DNA of 39,785 nucleotides from contig JAUSAX010000069.1 in assembly GCA_030652315.1 (NCBI GenBank), positions 1-39,785 on the forward strand, in the 5' to 3' direction. Under the pieces are notes generated by a model. That model was given only the letters and a program-made list of their open reading frames with translations, did not search any database and had not been told where the DNA came from. Positions within the stretch are counted from its first letter, which is position 1. Each line of letters opens with the position of its first letter. The stretch is from Afipia sp. (GTDB taxonomy: Bacteria; Pseudomonadota; Alphaproteobacteria; Rhizobiales; Xanthobacteraceae). A program made the position numbers and the translations under genes. Positions 9,001-18,039 of the stretch are shown here, piece after piece.

Positions 9001-9414
9001 GGTCGGACCGACCGTACCTTCGATCACAGGGACGTTGCAGCGCTTCGCCAGCGCCTTCGCCGCGACCTTATCTCCGAACAGTTCGAGCGCAGCAGGTGAC
9101 GGACCGACGAAAACGATCCCCTCCTCGGCGCAGCGCCGCGCCAGCACAGCGTTCTCACTGAGAAAGCCGTAACCAGGATGCAACGCGTCGCATCCGGTGG
9201 ACTTTGCCGCCGAGATTACGCCTTCAATATCCAGATAGGCCCGCGCGCCTCTTCCCGGAATTTCGCAGGCCTTGTCCGCGGCGCGCACGTGAAGCGACAA
9301 TGCGTCGTCAGCCGGATAGATCGCAACTGTGGCGAGGCCGGAGTCTGCGGCAGCGCGCGCGATACGAATGGCGATCTCGCCGCGGTTGGCGATCAGCAGC
9401 TTGCGAAAGGACAT
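6100..9414 (-). CDS. Single-chain biotin-dependent acyl-CoA carboxylase
   Basis: A fused carboxylase of 1104 residues. I chose the ATG at 9414 (MSFRKLLIANRGEIAIR) because GGAG lies six bases upstream; an in-frame ATG at 9456 lacks such a site. Order: biotin carboxylase (about 1-450; ATP-grasp glycine loop KAMAGGGGRGM; IEANPRLQVEHTVTEE), a linker, biotin carboxyl carrier (about 500-575, ESMKMEH with biotinyl Lys533, codon 7816-7818), then both carboxyltransferase halves (about 600-1085; GYCFAGNAAMLG and DTPGFMVGPEAE). It would use ATP and bicarbonate to carboxylate an acyl-CoA in the cytoplasm. Domain order and size match the single-chain LCC type known from mycobacteria and Rhodopseudomonas palustris. 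As last gene of an uptake/ligase operon, its substrate is probably the CoA ester made by the ligase just upstream. The exact substrate cannot be read from sequence. Confidence 0.93.
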   Translation of the reverse strand: MSFRKLLIANRGEIAIRIARAAADSGLATVAIYPADDALSLHVRAADKACEIPGRGARAYLDIEGVISAAKSTGCDALHPGYGFLSENAVLARRCAEEGIVFVGPSPAALELFGDKVAAKALAKRCNVPVIEGTVGPTTLDEAKTFFASLGKGGAVMVKAMAGGGGRGMRAVENASDLAEAYARCQSEAKAAFGSDGVYVERLIRKARHIEVQIIGDRHGAISHLWERECTIQRRNQKLVEVAPSPSLSDGLRARILEAARQLAAAANYDSLGTFEFLVDGEAGEGDGAFAFIEANPRLQVEHTVTEEVLGVDLVKSQLAVADGATLGSLGLAQSAVPAPRGYAMQLRINMEVMDESGATKPTGGVLAVFEPPSGPGVRVDTFGYAGYKTSAAFDSLLAKVIVHAPSARWPDVVAKAARTLREFRIDGVATNIPFIQALLANTDFIANKISTNFIDTNVAALVGAARETAPPLFFTPTGADSAVATKKDIAGVAPAGSVAVSAPLQGTVVAIPVAEGDVVHPGQQLAIIESMKMEHLVTAQQGGKVTRIAVTDGTTLMQGEPILYIEPVEMDERVAAEEAEIDLDFIRPDLAEMIARQGNTLDENRPQSVERRRKTNQRTARENIAQLVDEGSFMEYGSLAIAGQRRRRAVDDLIKNTPADGLVAGVATVNAAKLGGQDARCMVISYDYTVLAGTQGHMNHKKIDRMLTLAEQWRMPLVFYAEGGGGRPGDTDRLGMTGLDGPSFVQFARLSGHVPVVGVVSGYCFAGNAAMLGCCDVILATENASIGMGGPAMIEGGGLGVYHPAEVGPVSFQSPNGVIDILVKDEEEATAAAQKYLSYFQGALADWKAPDQRLLRRAIPENRLRVYDIRSVIDLIADEGSVLEIRRDFGVGMITAFIRVEGKPFGLIANNPKHLGGAIDADAGDKAARFLQLCDAYDIPIVSLCDTPGFMVGPEAEKTAIVRHVARMFVTGASITVPLFGIVLRKGYGLGAQSMIGGGFHASFFTAAWPTGEFGGMGLEGYVRLGFRKEMEAIADPAEREAYYKAKVAELYANGKAVSIASVFEIDNVIDPAETRSWIMAGLRSVPKPAPREHRKRPCIDTW

Positions 9415-9493
9415 AACACTCTCCGTCAGGGAACAACGTAAGTCCGGCGCGGCCATTGTGACACCGCACCGAACGAAAAATTCAGCGATCAGC

Positions 9494-11212
9494 TCAGGCG
9501 GCAGGCGTGGATACGTCCAGTTCCTGCTTCTTGACCTTGCCGGTCGCGGTCATCGGCAGCGCCGAGATGATCCTCACTTCCGGCACCTTGTAAGTGGCCA
9601 TCCGCTCGGCGCACCACGCGCGAATGTCTTCCGGCTTGGTCGTGCCGATCGCTTCGGGCTTCAGCTGAATAAAGGCAACCGGCACCTGTCCCTTGTCGGG
9701 ATCGTCACGCCCGACAACGCCCGATCCGAGCACGGCCGGATGCTGGCCGAGCAACGCCTCGATCTCCGGCGGAAACACGCTCATGCCCTTGACCTTCAGC
9801 ATCTCCTTGCGGCGGCCGAGGAAGTGGATGAAGCCATCGGTGTCGATGCACCCGATGTCGCCGGTGCGCAACCAGCCATCGATGAGAGATTCAGCAGTCG
9901 CCTCCGGCTTGTTCCAGTAACTTTTCAGGAGCGACGGCGTGCGAACGCGGATTTCGCCTTCGCCTCCAAGCGGGACAAGTTCGCCAGTCTGGAAGTCGGT
10001 GATCTTGAATTCCGCGCCCGGCACCGGAAGTCCGACAAATATCGGCTGCGAGATCAGATCAAAATCATCGCCCTGAAAACCCGCAGTGAATGTGTTGGAC
10101 GTATGGGTTTCGGTCATGCCATACGCCGCCTCGGTCAGGATCGTTCCGGTGAGATCCTTCCAGCGCTTGCGGTAGTCCGGATTGAGCTTCTTGACGAAGG
10201 AAACCACGCGCACCTGCGTCAGCGACGACAGGTCGAACTCCTTGAAGCGCGGGTGATCCATCAGCTCGACGGCACCATCGACCGGCATCGCCGTGATATT
10301 CACCTTGTACTTGTCGATAGCCGCAAGCGTGCTCACCGCGTCCCAGCGCGCCAGCAACACCAGCGTCGCGCCCGTGAACAGCGGAAAGATCAGGCCGAAG
10401 TTTTCGCCCGCGATCCAGAACTCCGGAAAGAACGACAGGAAGATGCTGTCTTCGTTGGACGTGACCGAAATGCCCTGATTGGCCGCCGCCGTGTAGACCA
10501 TGTCGCGCTGCGTGTGGACGCAACCTTTCGGCATGCCCGTGGTGCCGCCGGTGTAGTTGAGCGCAGCGACATCATCGAGGCCGGCGGGCGGCAAAGGCAC
10601 CGGAGCAGGGATCGCCGCCAGCGCCGGCAGCAGATCGGTCGCGCCCGGAACTGCGAGGCGCGGCCCAGTGATCGAATTCGGCGCCGGAATCGAAGGCTTT
10701 GCGGGAAGCACATCGGCGAAGCTGGTCACGATGACCTCGCGCAGCTTCGTCTCGCCGCGCACCTGATCCACCGTCGCCGCAAGCTGGTCGAGCGCGACGA
10801 TGACTTCGGCATCGGTGTCGTTCAGCTCATAGGCAAGCTCGAACGCGCGCGACAGCGGGCTGACCGGCACATGGATCGCACCGAGCTTGAGAATGCCGAA
10901 GAACACGATGTGAAACTGCGGACAGTTCGGCAGGAACACCGCGACACGGTCGCCTTTGCGCACACCCTTGGTCTGCAGCAAGGCTGCGAAACGATCGCTC
11001 TGCTGATCCAGTTCCGCGTAGGTCGTCACATGGCCGTAAAAAATCACCGCAGGCCGTTGCGGCCGATCCTTCGCCCAGGCGCGCAGATATTCAGTCAGCG
11101 CCACCTCGCCGTGCGGGTAATGCGGCGTCCGCGCGATGCCCTTTGGCCACGCCTTGGTCCACAAGGCATGCAACTGCTCAAGGTATTCCTTTTCAGTGAG
11201 GCCTGCGGCCAT
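9494..11212 (-). CDS. AMP-forming acyl-CoA ligase (ANL superfamily)
   Basis: A 572-residue acid-CoA ligase that would adenylate a carboxylic acid with ATP and transfer it to CoA. Signatures in order: the P-loop YTGGTTGMPKG, the A5-type motif YGMTETH, TGDIG with the hinge/Arg region GRRKEMLKVKG, and the C-terminal catalytic lysine region TATGKVKKQE. The ATG at 11212 has GAAGGAAG about eight bases upstream. It lies 34 bases after the permease gene and 79 bases before the carboxylase gene in one operon, so it likely activates the imported compound. It resembles medium-chain or dicarboxylate-type ligases in general layout. The acid substrate is not determined. Confidence 0.93.
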   Translation of the reverse strand: MAAGLTEKEYLEQLHALWTKAWPKGIARTPHYPHGEVALTEYLRAWAKDRPQRPAVIFYGHVTTYAELDQQSDRFAALLQTKGVRKGDRVAVFLPNCPQFHIVFFGILKLGAIHVPVSPLSRAFELAYELNDTDAEVIVALDQLAATVDQVRGETKLREVIVTSFADVLPAKPSIPAPNSITGPRLAVPGATDLLPALAAIPAPVPLPPAGLDDVAALNYTGGTTGMPKGCVHTQRDMVYTAAANQGISVTSNEDSIFLSFFPEFWIAGENFGLIFPLFTGATLVLLARWDAVSTLAAIDKYKVNITAMPVDGAVELMDHPRFKEFDLSSLTQVRVVSFVKKLNPDYRKRWKDLTGTILTEAAYGMTETHTSNTFTAGFQGDDFDLISQPIFVGLPVPGAEFKITDFQTGELVPLGGEGEIRVRTPSLLKSYWNKPEATAESLIDGWLRTGDIGCIDTDGFIHFLGRRKEMLKVKGMSVFPPEIEALLGQHPAVLGSGVVGRDDPDKGQVPVAFIQLKPEAIGTTKPEDIRAWCAERMATYKVPEVRIISALPMTATGKVKKQELDVSTPAA

Positions 11213-11246
11213 TCCCGTCTTCCTTCTTATTTTCAGAAATCAAACA

Positions 11247-12122
11247 TCAGCGGTGTTTCATGGTCGGATCGAGCGCGACGCGCATCGACTCGCCCAGTGT
11301 GTTGAAAGCAAGCGCCGTGAACAGAATCGCGAGTCCCGGTGGGTACATCTGCTCAGGCGCGATCTCCATGTTCTGGTAGGCGCGCGCGAGCATTGCACCC
11401 CAGCTCGGGTCCGGCGGCTGAATGCCCAGACCAAGGAAGCTGAGGCTCGCTTCCGCAAGCAATGCAGCAGCCAGCAGCAGCGTCACCTGAACGATTACAG
11501 GCTGGATCGCATTCGGCAGAACATGACGCCACAGAATGCGGCCAGTGGACACGCCGAAACATCTCGCCGCGTCGACATAAAGCTCATTGCGCACCACCAG
11601 CGTCCGCGCGCGCACCAGCCGCGCCAGCTGCGGCGCGAACACGATGCCCACCGAAATCATGCCATTGGTCAGGCCGATGCCGAGCGCGCCCGTGACCGCG
11701 ATTGCCAACACGATGGCCGGAAACGACAGGAAACTGTCCACGACGCGGCTGATCGCTTCATCGACCCAGCCGCCGAGATAGCCGGCCAGCACGCCGACCG
11801 GAACGCCGATAGCCACCGCGATGGCGACCGCCAGGAAACTTGCATAGAGCGACGCCATGCCGCCGTAGATCAGCCGGCTCAGCGTATCGCGTCCAAGATC
11901 GTCAGCGCCAAGCCAGTGCTTCGCCGTCATCGGTGACAGCGCGGCATCGAGATCCTGCATCGTCGGTGAATAAGGAGATATCCACGGCCCCAGAGTCGAA
12001 ATCACAATGAGGACAAGAAGAAACGAAAGGCTCAACGCGCCGCGCAGATCGGACCGGAACCAGCGGCCGAAACCGGCGAACCAGCTCGGCTTGCGTTCTG
12101 AGATAACGACTGTGTCCGCCAT
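11247..12122 (-). CDS. ABC transporter permease, DppC/OppC type
   Basis: A 291-residue inner-membrane permease with an N-terminal cytoplasmic segment, a first membrane helix (about 28-48, LSLSFLLVLIVISTLGPWI), the OppC-type segment HWLGADDLGRDTLSRLIYG (about 89-107), and five further helices. The EAA-loop region that contacts the ATPase lies around DAARCFGVSTGRILWRHVLP. It ends with the family-typical NTLGESMRVALDP. It starts one base after the stop of the DppB-type permease, so the two are probably translationally coupled. The two form the membrane channel of the family-5 peptide/nickel-type importer encoded in this operon. Confidence 0.93.
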   Translation of the reverse strand: MADTVVISERKPSWFAGFGRWFRSDLRGALSLSFLLVLIVISTLGPWISPYSPTMQDLDAALSPMTAKHWLGADDLGRDTLSRLIYGGMASLYASFLAVAIAVAIGVPVGVLAGYLGGWVDEAISRVVDSFLSFPAIVLAIAVTGALGIGLTNGMISVGIVFAPQLARLVRARTLVVRNELYVDAARCFGVSTGRILWRHVLPNAIQPVIVQVTLLLAAALLAEASLSFLGLGIQPPDPSWGAMLARAYQNMEIAPEQMYPPGLAILFTALAFNTLGESMRVALDPTMKHR

Positions 12123-12123
12123 C

Positions 12124-13077
12124 TCAGGAAATCCTCGGATCGAGAACGCTGTAGAGAATGTCGGTCAGCAGATTGAGACCAACCACAATCAGCACCATCG
12201 CGAAGACAACCCCCTGCACCACCGGAAAGTCCCGGTTCATCGCTGCATTGACGATCAGGCTGCCCATGCCTGGTATGGCGAACACGGCTTCCACGACAAC
12301 CGTCGCCGCCAGCATGCGGTTGGCGAGAAGGCTCACCACGGTCAGCAAATTGACGCTGACGTTCTTCAGTCCATGCCGCCACAGGATCGAGGACGGCGGC
12401 AGGCCCTTGGCGTGCAGTGTGCGCACCTGCTGCGATGACAGGATTTCAACCAGCGACGAGCGCAACTGCCGGGCGACCTCGGCGATACCGCCCGAAGCCA
12501 GCGCTATCGCAGGCAGAAGTGCGTGGCGTAACGCGCCCCATGGGTCCTGCGCGAAGGCCACTGCCCCGGTGGCCGGCAGCCAGTTCATCTCAAGCGCGAA
12601 AAAGGCCACCAGCAGCATGCCGAGCCAGAAATTCGGCACGGCCACGCCGAGCGAAGCGATAGCCATGACGAAGCTGTCGATCCACGAGCCGGTCCTGCTT
12701 GCCGCTGCGATACCGAGCGGGATTCCCACGAGGAGCGCCAGCAACAGCGCCATGGTCACGATCAGCAACGTGTGCGGGAGACACCGCTTGATCGAGGTGA
12801 GAACAGCTTCGCTCGACACCAGCGAGTTTGAAAGATCGCCATGCGCGGCTTTCCAGAGCCAGGTTCCGTACTGAACGAAGAACGGCCGGTCGAGACCGTA
12901 GATCTCGCGAATTTCCGTGATCCGCTGCTCCGACGCATTGTCGCCCGCCAGCGTCACGGCGACATCGCCCGGGACCAGCTTGAGCAGACCGAAAACGATG
13001 AAGGTCGACAACACGATCACCGGCAACGTCTGAAGCAGACGGCGGCCGATGATGCTGAGTTTGGCGGCGGTAATCAT
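12124..13077 (-). CDS. ABC transporter permease, DppB/OppB type
   Basis: A 317-residue inner-membrane permease. Features: the N-terminal helix (RRLLQTLPVIVLSTFIVFGL), the typical LVPGD after helix 1, the YGLDRPFFVQYGTWL segment, several core helices, and the conserved C-terminal LNLLTDILYSVLDPRI. It pairs with the DppC-type permease, whose start lies one base past this stop. The binding-protein gene ends 67 bases upstream. The ATG at 13077 has only a distant AAGG as ribosome-binding site. Specificity resides mainly in the binding protein. Confidence 0.93.
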   Translation of the reverse strand: MITAAKLSIIGRRLLQTLPVIVLSTFIVFGLLKLVPGDVAVTLAGDNASEQRITEIREIYGLDRPFFVQYGTWLWKAAHGDLSNSLVSSEAVLTSIKRCLPHTLLIVTMALLLALLVGIPLGIAAASRTGSWIDSFVMAIASLGVAVPNFWLGMLLVAFFALEMNWLPATGAVAFAQDPWGALRHALLPAIALASGGIAEVARQLRSSLVEILSSQQVRTLHAKGLPPSSILWRHGLKNVSVNLLTVVSLLANRMLAATVVVEAVFAIPGMGSLIVNAAMNRDFPVVQGVVFAMVLIVVGLNLLTDILYSVLDPRIS

Positions 13078-13144
13078 GACGAAACCAGACCTTCGATGAT
13101 CGAATGACCGGCGCCGCGCTCATCGCACGGCGCCGGTGTGGGTG

Positions 13145-14698
13145 TTATCCCAGCGAGATGTTTTCGAACTTCGGCTTGCCGAGCAGGTTTGGCTTGAAGC
13201 CCTTCACCTTTTCGGACAGCGCGTCGATCTCGAACTGGAACGCGAGCGGAGCGGACAGCGCGTTCTCCATCGTGAAGCGCTGGATCTTCGCGAACACGGC
13301 GGCGCGCTTGGTCAGGTCTTCGCTTTCGCGACTTTCCTGAATCAGGGCCGACAGTTCGGGAGCCGCGAGACGACCGGCGTTGTAGTAAGCACCCTTATCG
13401 AAACCGAGCGCATAGGTCATGCTCGGGTCCGGCCGCCCGGTCCATGCGGACACCAGGAGATCGAACTTCTTCTCGGTGGCGAAGAACTGCGAACTGATTT
13501 CCGCGATCGTTCCCCGTGAGAACTTGAGCCGGATTCCAGCCTTGCCGAGCTGATCCTGAATCACCTCGCCGCGACGGACCGAGTCCTGATCCATGTAGCC
13601 GCCGATGGTCAGCTCAAGACCATCCTTGAAGCCCGCCTCCGCCAACAGCTTGCGCGCCTTGTCGGGATCATGCGGATAGAGATTGGCAATGGATTTGTCA
13701 TAGGCCCAGTGCGTGCTGGGCAATGTCATCCTTGCCGGTTCGCCCAGCCCGTTCATCGTCGCCTTGACGAACGACTCGCGGTCCAGCGCGAAATTGATCG
13801 CCTGCCGGACCTTGACGTTGTCGAGCGGCGCGCGGGCGTGATTGAAGTAGATCTGAATGCAGTACAGCGTCGGAGACGTCACGGTCGTGAGGTTCTTCGC
13901 GCGATCGATGACCGGCTTCAGGCGCGCCGGCAGCGAGAACGACATGTCATTCTGGCCCGCAACCACGGAGCGCAATGCGGTCGCAAGTTCCGGAATGATG
14001 TTGAACTCGATCCCGTCGAGATACGGCCGCCCCGGACGCCAGTAATTTTCGTTGCGGGTTACGACGATGATCTCGTTGTCGGCCCACCGCACGAACTTCC
14101 ACGGCCCTGCGCCCACCGGCTTGCGGTCGGTGTCGTTGCCGAGCGCTTTGATGTTGGTCGGAGACACCATCATGCCGGCACGGTCGGAGAAGATCGCCGG
14201 CAGCGCGCTGTCCGGGTTCTTCAGCTTTAGCGTGACCTGCAGCGGACCGGTCACTTCGACCGATTCAACGCTGGTGAGATCTGCCTTCACGTTCGAGCGC
14301 TGGTCCTGGCGGCCGCGATCGATGTTGAACTTGACCGCTTCGGCGTCGAGCGGCGTACCGTCGTGGAATTTGATGCCGCTCTGGATGTCGAACACCAGAG
14401 TCTTGGGATCCGGATAGCTCCACTTGGCGAGACCCGGCTTTGGCTTCAGCGTCGGATAATCCCATTCGACCAGCGTGTCGTACATGGTCCAGAGAATGCT
14501 GTGATCGGAGCCCGCGCCGCCCGTGGCTGGATCGAGCGATGATGGGTTGGCCGGCGCGGCGATCTTCAGAATGCCGCCCTTCTTTTGGTCCTGTGCAAAC
14601 GCCGGCAGCCCGAAGGTGCTTGCCGCAGCGGCGCCACCGATCAGCGCCAGCATCTCGCGACGGTGCAACGCGCCTATCATGTGATCGAACTTCTTCAT
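13145..14698 (-). CDS. ABC transporter substrate-binding protein, family 5
   Basis: A 517-residue periplasmic binding protein of the peptide/nickel/opine type (SBP family 5). The N-terminus has a twin-arginine-like signal (HRREMLALIGG, Arg13-Arg14) with a hydrophobic stretch and probable cleavage after AFA at about 35. It could be Tat-exported, though Sec use is possible. The family-5 core is visible (DTLVEWDYPTLKPKPGLAKW and KVRQAINFALDRESFV). A strong GGGAGGA sits upstream of the ATG. It lies 17 bases after the second ATPase gene and is probably the most highly translated operon member. It captures the operon's substrate outside the inner membrane. Association with an acyl-CoA ligase and carboxylase suggests a carboxylic acid or acyl-peptide rather than a general nutrient peptide (inference). 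Confidence 0.92.
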   Translation of the reverse strand: MKKFDHMIGALHRREMLALIGGAAAASTFGLPAFAQDQKKGGILKIAAPANPSSLDPATGGAGSDHSILWTMYDTLVEWDYPTLKPKPGLAKWSYPDPKTLVFDIQSGIKFHDGTPLDAEAVKFNIDRGRQDQRSNVKADLTSVESVEVTGPLQVTLKLKNPDSALPAIFSDRAGMMVSPTNIKALGNDTDRKPVGAGPWKFVRWADNEIIVVTRNENYWRPGRPYLDGIEFNIIPELATALRSVVAGQNDMSFSLPARLKPVIDRAKNLTTVTSPTLYCIQIYFNHARAPLDNVKVRQAINFALDRESFVKATMNGLGEPARMTLPSTHWAYDKSIANLYPHDPDKARKLLAEAGFKDGLELTIGGYMDQDSVRRGEVIQDQLGKAGIRLKFSRGTIAEISSQFFATEKKFDLLVSAWTGRPDPSMTYALGFDKGAYYNAGRLAAPELSALIQESRESEDLTKRAAVFAKIQRFTMENALSAPLAFQFEIDALSEKVKGFKPNLLGKPKFENISLG

Positions 14699-14715
14699 TC
14701 TTTTTCCTCCCGTTG

Positions 14716-15737
14716 TTATTGCGCGACTGGCGCATTTTGATTGTTAGGCGGCGGACCTTCCACCGTGGCGAAATGACAGGCGACCGAATGTCCGGGCTTC
14801 AGTTCGCGCCACACCGGCACTTCGGCCGCACAGCGCGGCTGAACCGAAGGACAGCGGGTGCGAAACCGGCAGCCCGACGGCGGAGCGATCGGACTCGGAA
14901 TTTCACCTTGAAGAATGATCCGCCGGTCGACCCGCATGCTGGACGGCAGCGGAACAGGCTCCGCCGACAGAAGCGCCCGCGTATACGGATGAAACGGCCT
15001 CTCGATCACATCTTCCGTCGAGCCAAGCTCCATCAGCCTGCCGAGATAGGTCACGGCGACGCGGTCGGAGACATGGGAGACAACGGAAATGTCGTGGGTG
15101 ATGAAAACGTAGGTCAGCCCGAATTCGCGCTGCAGGTCGCTGAAAAGATTGAGCACGTCGCCGCGGATCGAGACGTCGAGCGCGGCCACGACTTCGTCGC
15201 AGACAATGACCTTCGGGCGCAGGGTCAGAACCCGCGCGATGTTGACGCGCTGCTTCTGGCCGCCCGAGAGTTGATGCGGGTACCGTCCGGCGGTTTCGGG
15301 AGAAAGCCCCACCCGCTCCAGCGCTGCGACCCCGCGCTTGCGGCGCGATGCGTCGTTGCCCTCGCGCATCACTTCCATCGGTTCGATCACGCTGTCGATG
15401 ATCGTCATCCGCGGATTGAGCGCCGCATTGGGGTCCTGGAAGATGATCTGATAGTCGCGCCGGTGTTTCCTGAACTGGCTGGTGCTGAGCGATTCAGGAT
15501 CGGTGCCGTTGTGCAGGATGTGTCCGTGCGTCGGCGCGATCAGCGACACCAGCGCTCGGCCCAGCGTCGTCTTGCCCGAACCGGATTCACCGATCACGCC
15601 GAAGGTTTCTCCGGCCCGGACTTCGAAGTCCATTCCGTCGATCGCCTTCACCGTGTCGCGGCCATCGCGCGTCGGGAAAAGAATGCGCAGGTCGCGCACC
15701 GCAAGAATATCTTTCGCTGCGGAATTGGTCTCGGTCA

Positions 15738-15738
<1 letters not shown>
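14716..15738 (-). CDS. ABC transporter ATP-binding protein, DppF/OppF type
   Basis: A 341-residue ATPase. The start is the ATG at 15738 (MTETNSAAKD), overlapping the stop of the previous ATPase in a TGATG junction that implies translational coupling; a longer upstream frame would overlap that gene by 97 bases and is unlikely. Walker A is GESGSGKTT, the signature is LSGGQKQR, Walker B is VIVCDEVVAALD (DEVVAALD rather than the common DEPTSALD), and the switch His lies in FITHDISVV. The C-terminal oligopeptide-type extension carries the cysteine motif GCRFRTRCP. It powers import together with the DppD-type ATPase. Confidence 0.93.
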
Positions 15739-16775
<1,037 letters not shown>

Positions 16776-17144
16776 CGCGCGATCAGACGAAAAGCTGAAC
16801 TGAGCGGGATTTCAGAGCCGGCACGTACGCCGTGCGGTCGTTACGGCAAGCCTTTCCGGCCACCGGAGTCTCAAATACCAACGTCGCACGCGGTGCCGTC
16901 ATCAGCTTGCTCCATCCCTGCATTGCCCGGTCTTTCTGCCGGGTATCGATCGTCCGCCTTTTTGAGCCCAAATCAGTCCAATCCAGACCTGAGCAAGCGT
17001 TTGTCCCGGCAAAAGGAGAGGCTCGCCTGCCGAGGTGACGTCCCGGGCATGAAAGGTCATCATTTGTCGATTGTCAACAATTGACTTTCTGCAGTAAAGT
17101 AGAACGACGGGTTCGATCCACGAGCCCAGATAGAGAGTCAGACC
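16776..17144. promoter_or_regulatory. Divergent control region between transporter operon and GntR-type gene
   Basis: These 369 bases separate the minus-strand import/ligase/carboxylase operon from the plus-strand regulator and must hold both promoters. A small inverted repeat (CCCGG-8-CCGGG) lies near 16925-16943. The clearest element is the palindromic cluster at 17070-17085. I cannot assign -35 and -10 boxes with confidence. No coding gene is supported here. Confidence 0.6.
17070..17085. promoter_or_regulatory. Candidate GntR-family operator
   Basis: Two overlapping palindromes occur here: ATTGT-CA-ACAAT (17070-17081) and GTCAA-CAA-TTGAC (17073-17085). FadR/FCD-type GntR regulators commonly bind short palindromes with GT...AC half-sites, and this site lies 60 bases before the divergent regulator gene. 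Binding by that regulator is inferred from position and symmetry only. Confidence 0.5.
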
Positions 17145-17936
17145 GTGGCACCACTCCTGCGAGCACCAACAAGCCGAGGCGACGACGACTCGGAGAGAAA
17201 GTTCGCTGCGCGGACGATCCCCGATCAGGTTGCCGAGGAACTCGGCGCCGAGATTGTCGCCGGCCGCCGCAAGGCCGGGGAACGCCTGGTCGAGCTGGAC
17301 CTTGCCCGGGACTTTGGCGTCAGCCGGGGTCCGATCCGCGAGGCCATCCGCATTCTCGAACGCCGCCGCCTCGTCGAGTTGCTGCCGCGGCGCGGCGCTT
17401 ATGTGCGGCCGCTCTCGCTGAAATCGATCGCCGATCTGTTCAACGTGCGCATGGCGCTTTCGCTGCTGGCGGTTCGCGCGATGGCGACATCCCCTATCGA
17501 AAGCTATGTCGAAACACTGGCGCGGCGTTGCGCGGAATTGAACGAACTGGTCGAGACCGGCGATCCGATGGCATTCGCGCGCGTCACGACACGCGCGGTC
17601 AAGACCGTCGCGCGCGGCTCAGGCAACGAACTTCTGGTCGAACTGCTCACCGACCTCGCCAACCAAACCGTCTGGACAACGATCTGGAAATCACCGCTCG
17701 ACTATCAGACACCGGATATCCGCCGCACCGCGGCCGAGCTGATGGTTACGACTCTCGAAGCGATCAGACGGCGAGATCCAACCGCGGCGGTGGCCAGCCA
17801 CGGACAGCTGCTTGAGGGGGACCGCGAACGTGCGCTGGCATCACTGTCCCAGTTGCGGGGAGAGGCGTTCGACCTCCGAGCGATTTCGCAGCCGGAACCG
17901 TCCCCGGCATCGGACGATATCGCGCGGGCGGGCTAA
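17145..17936 (+). CDS. GntR/FadR-type transcriptional regulator
   Basis: A 263-residue regulator. A GntR winged helix-turn-helix covers about 25-93 (IPDQVAEELGAEIVAGR, LARDFGVSRGPIREAIRIL, LLPRRGAYVRPLS). The rest is an all-helical FCD-like effector domain. The usual metal-binding histidines of FCD domains are largely absent: the segment before GSGNELL has no FH motif, and one His remains in ASHGQ. Ligand sensing may therefore be metal-independent. The start is GTG at 17145 with a weak upstream AGAG; a later start cannot be excluded. It is divergent from the importer/ligase/carboxylase operon and is the likely local repressor, perhaps responding to the substrate or its CoA ester (inference). 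Confidence 0.9.
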   Translation: MAPLLRAPTSRGDDDSERKFAARTIPDQVAEELGAEIVAGRRKAGERLVELDLARDFGVSRGPIREAIRILERRRLVELLPRRGAYVRPLSLKSIADLFNVRMALSLLAVRAMATSPIESYVETLARRCAELNELVETGDPMAFARVTTRAVKTVARGSGNELLVELLTDLANQTVWTTIWKSPLDYQTPDIRRTAAELMVTTLEAIRRRDPTAAVASHGQLLEGDRERALASLSQLRGEAFDLRAISQPEPSPASDDIARAG

Positions 17937-18039
17937 CCACCTTTGCATTTGCGCAAATTGACAAAGCCGGTGGCATAAAGACAATCGGCAGCGCGGGCCT
18001 TGCTGTCAGCCTGCGGTCGATCACAAAAGCGGACACGCC

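Noticed and set aside
9329-11305. 658-residue plus-strand frame opposite the ligase
   Set aside because: Antisense shadow with Arg/His-rich composition and no domain; the ligase on the other strand is unambiguous.
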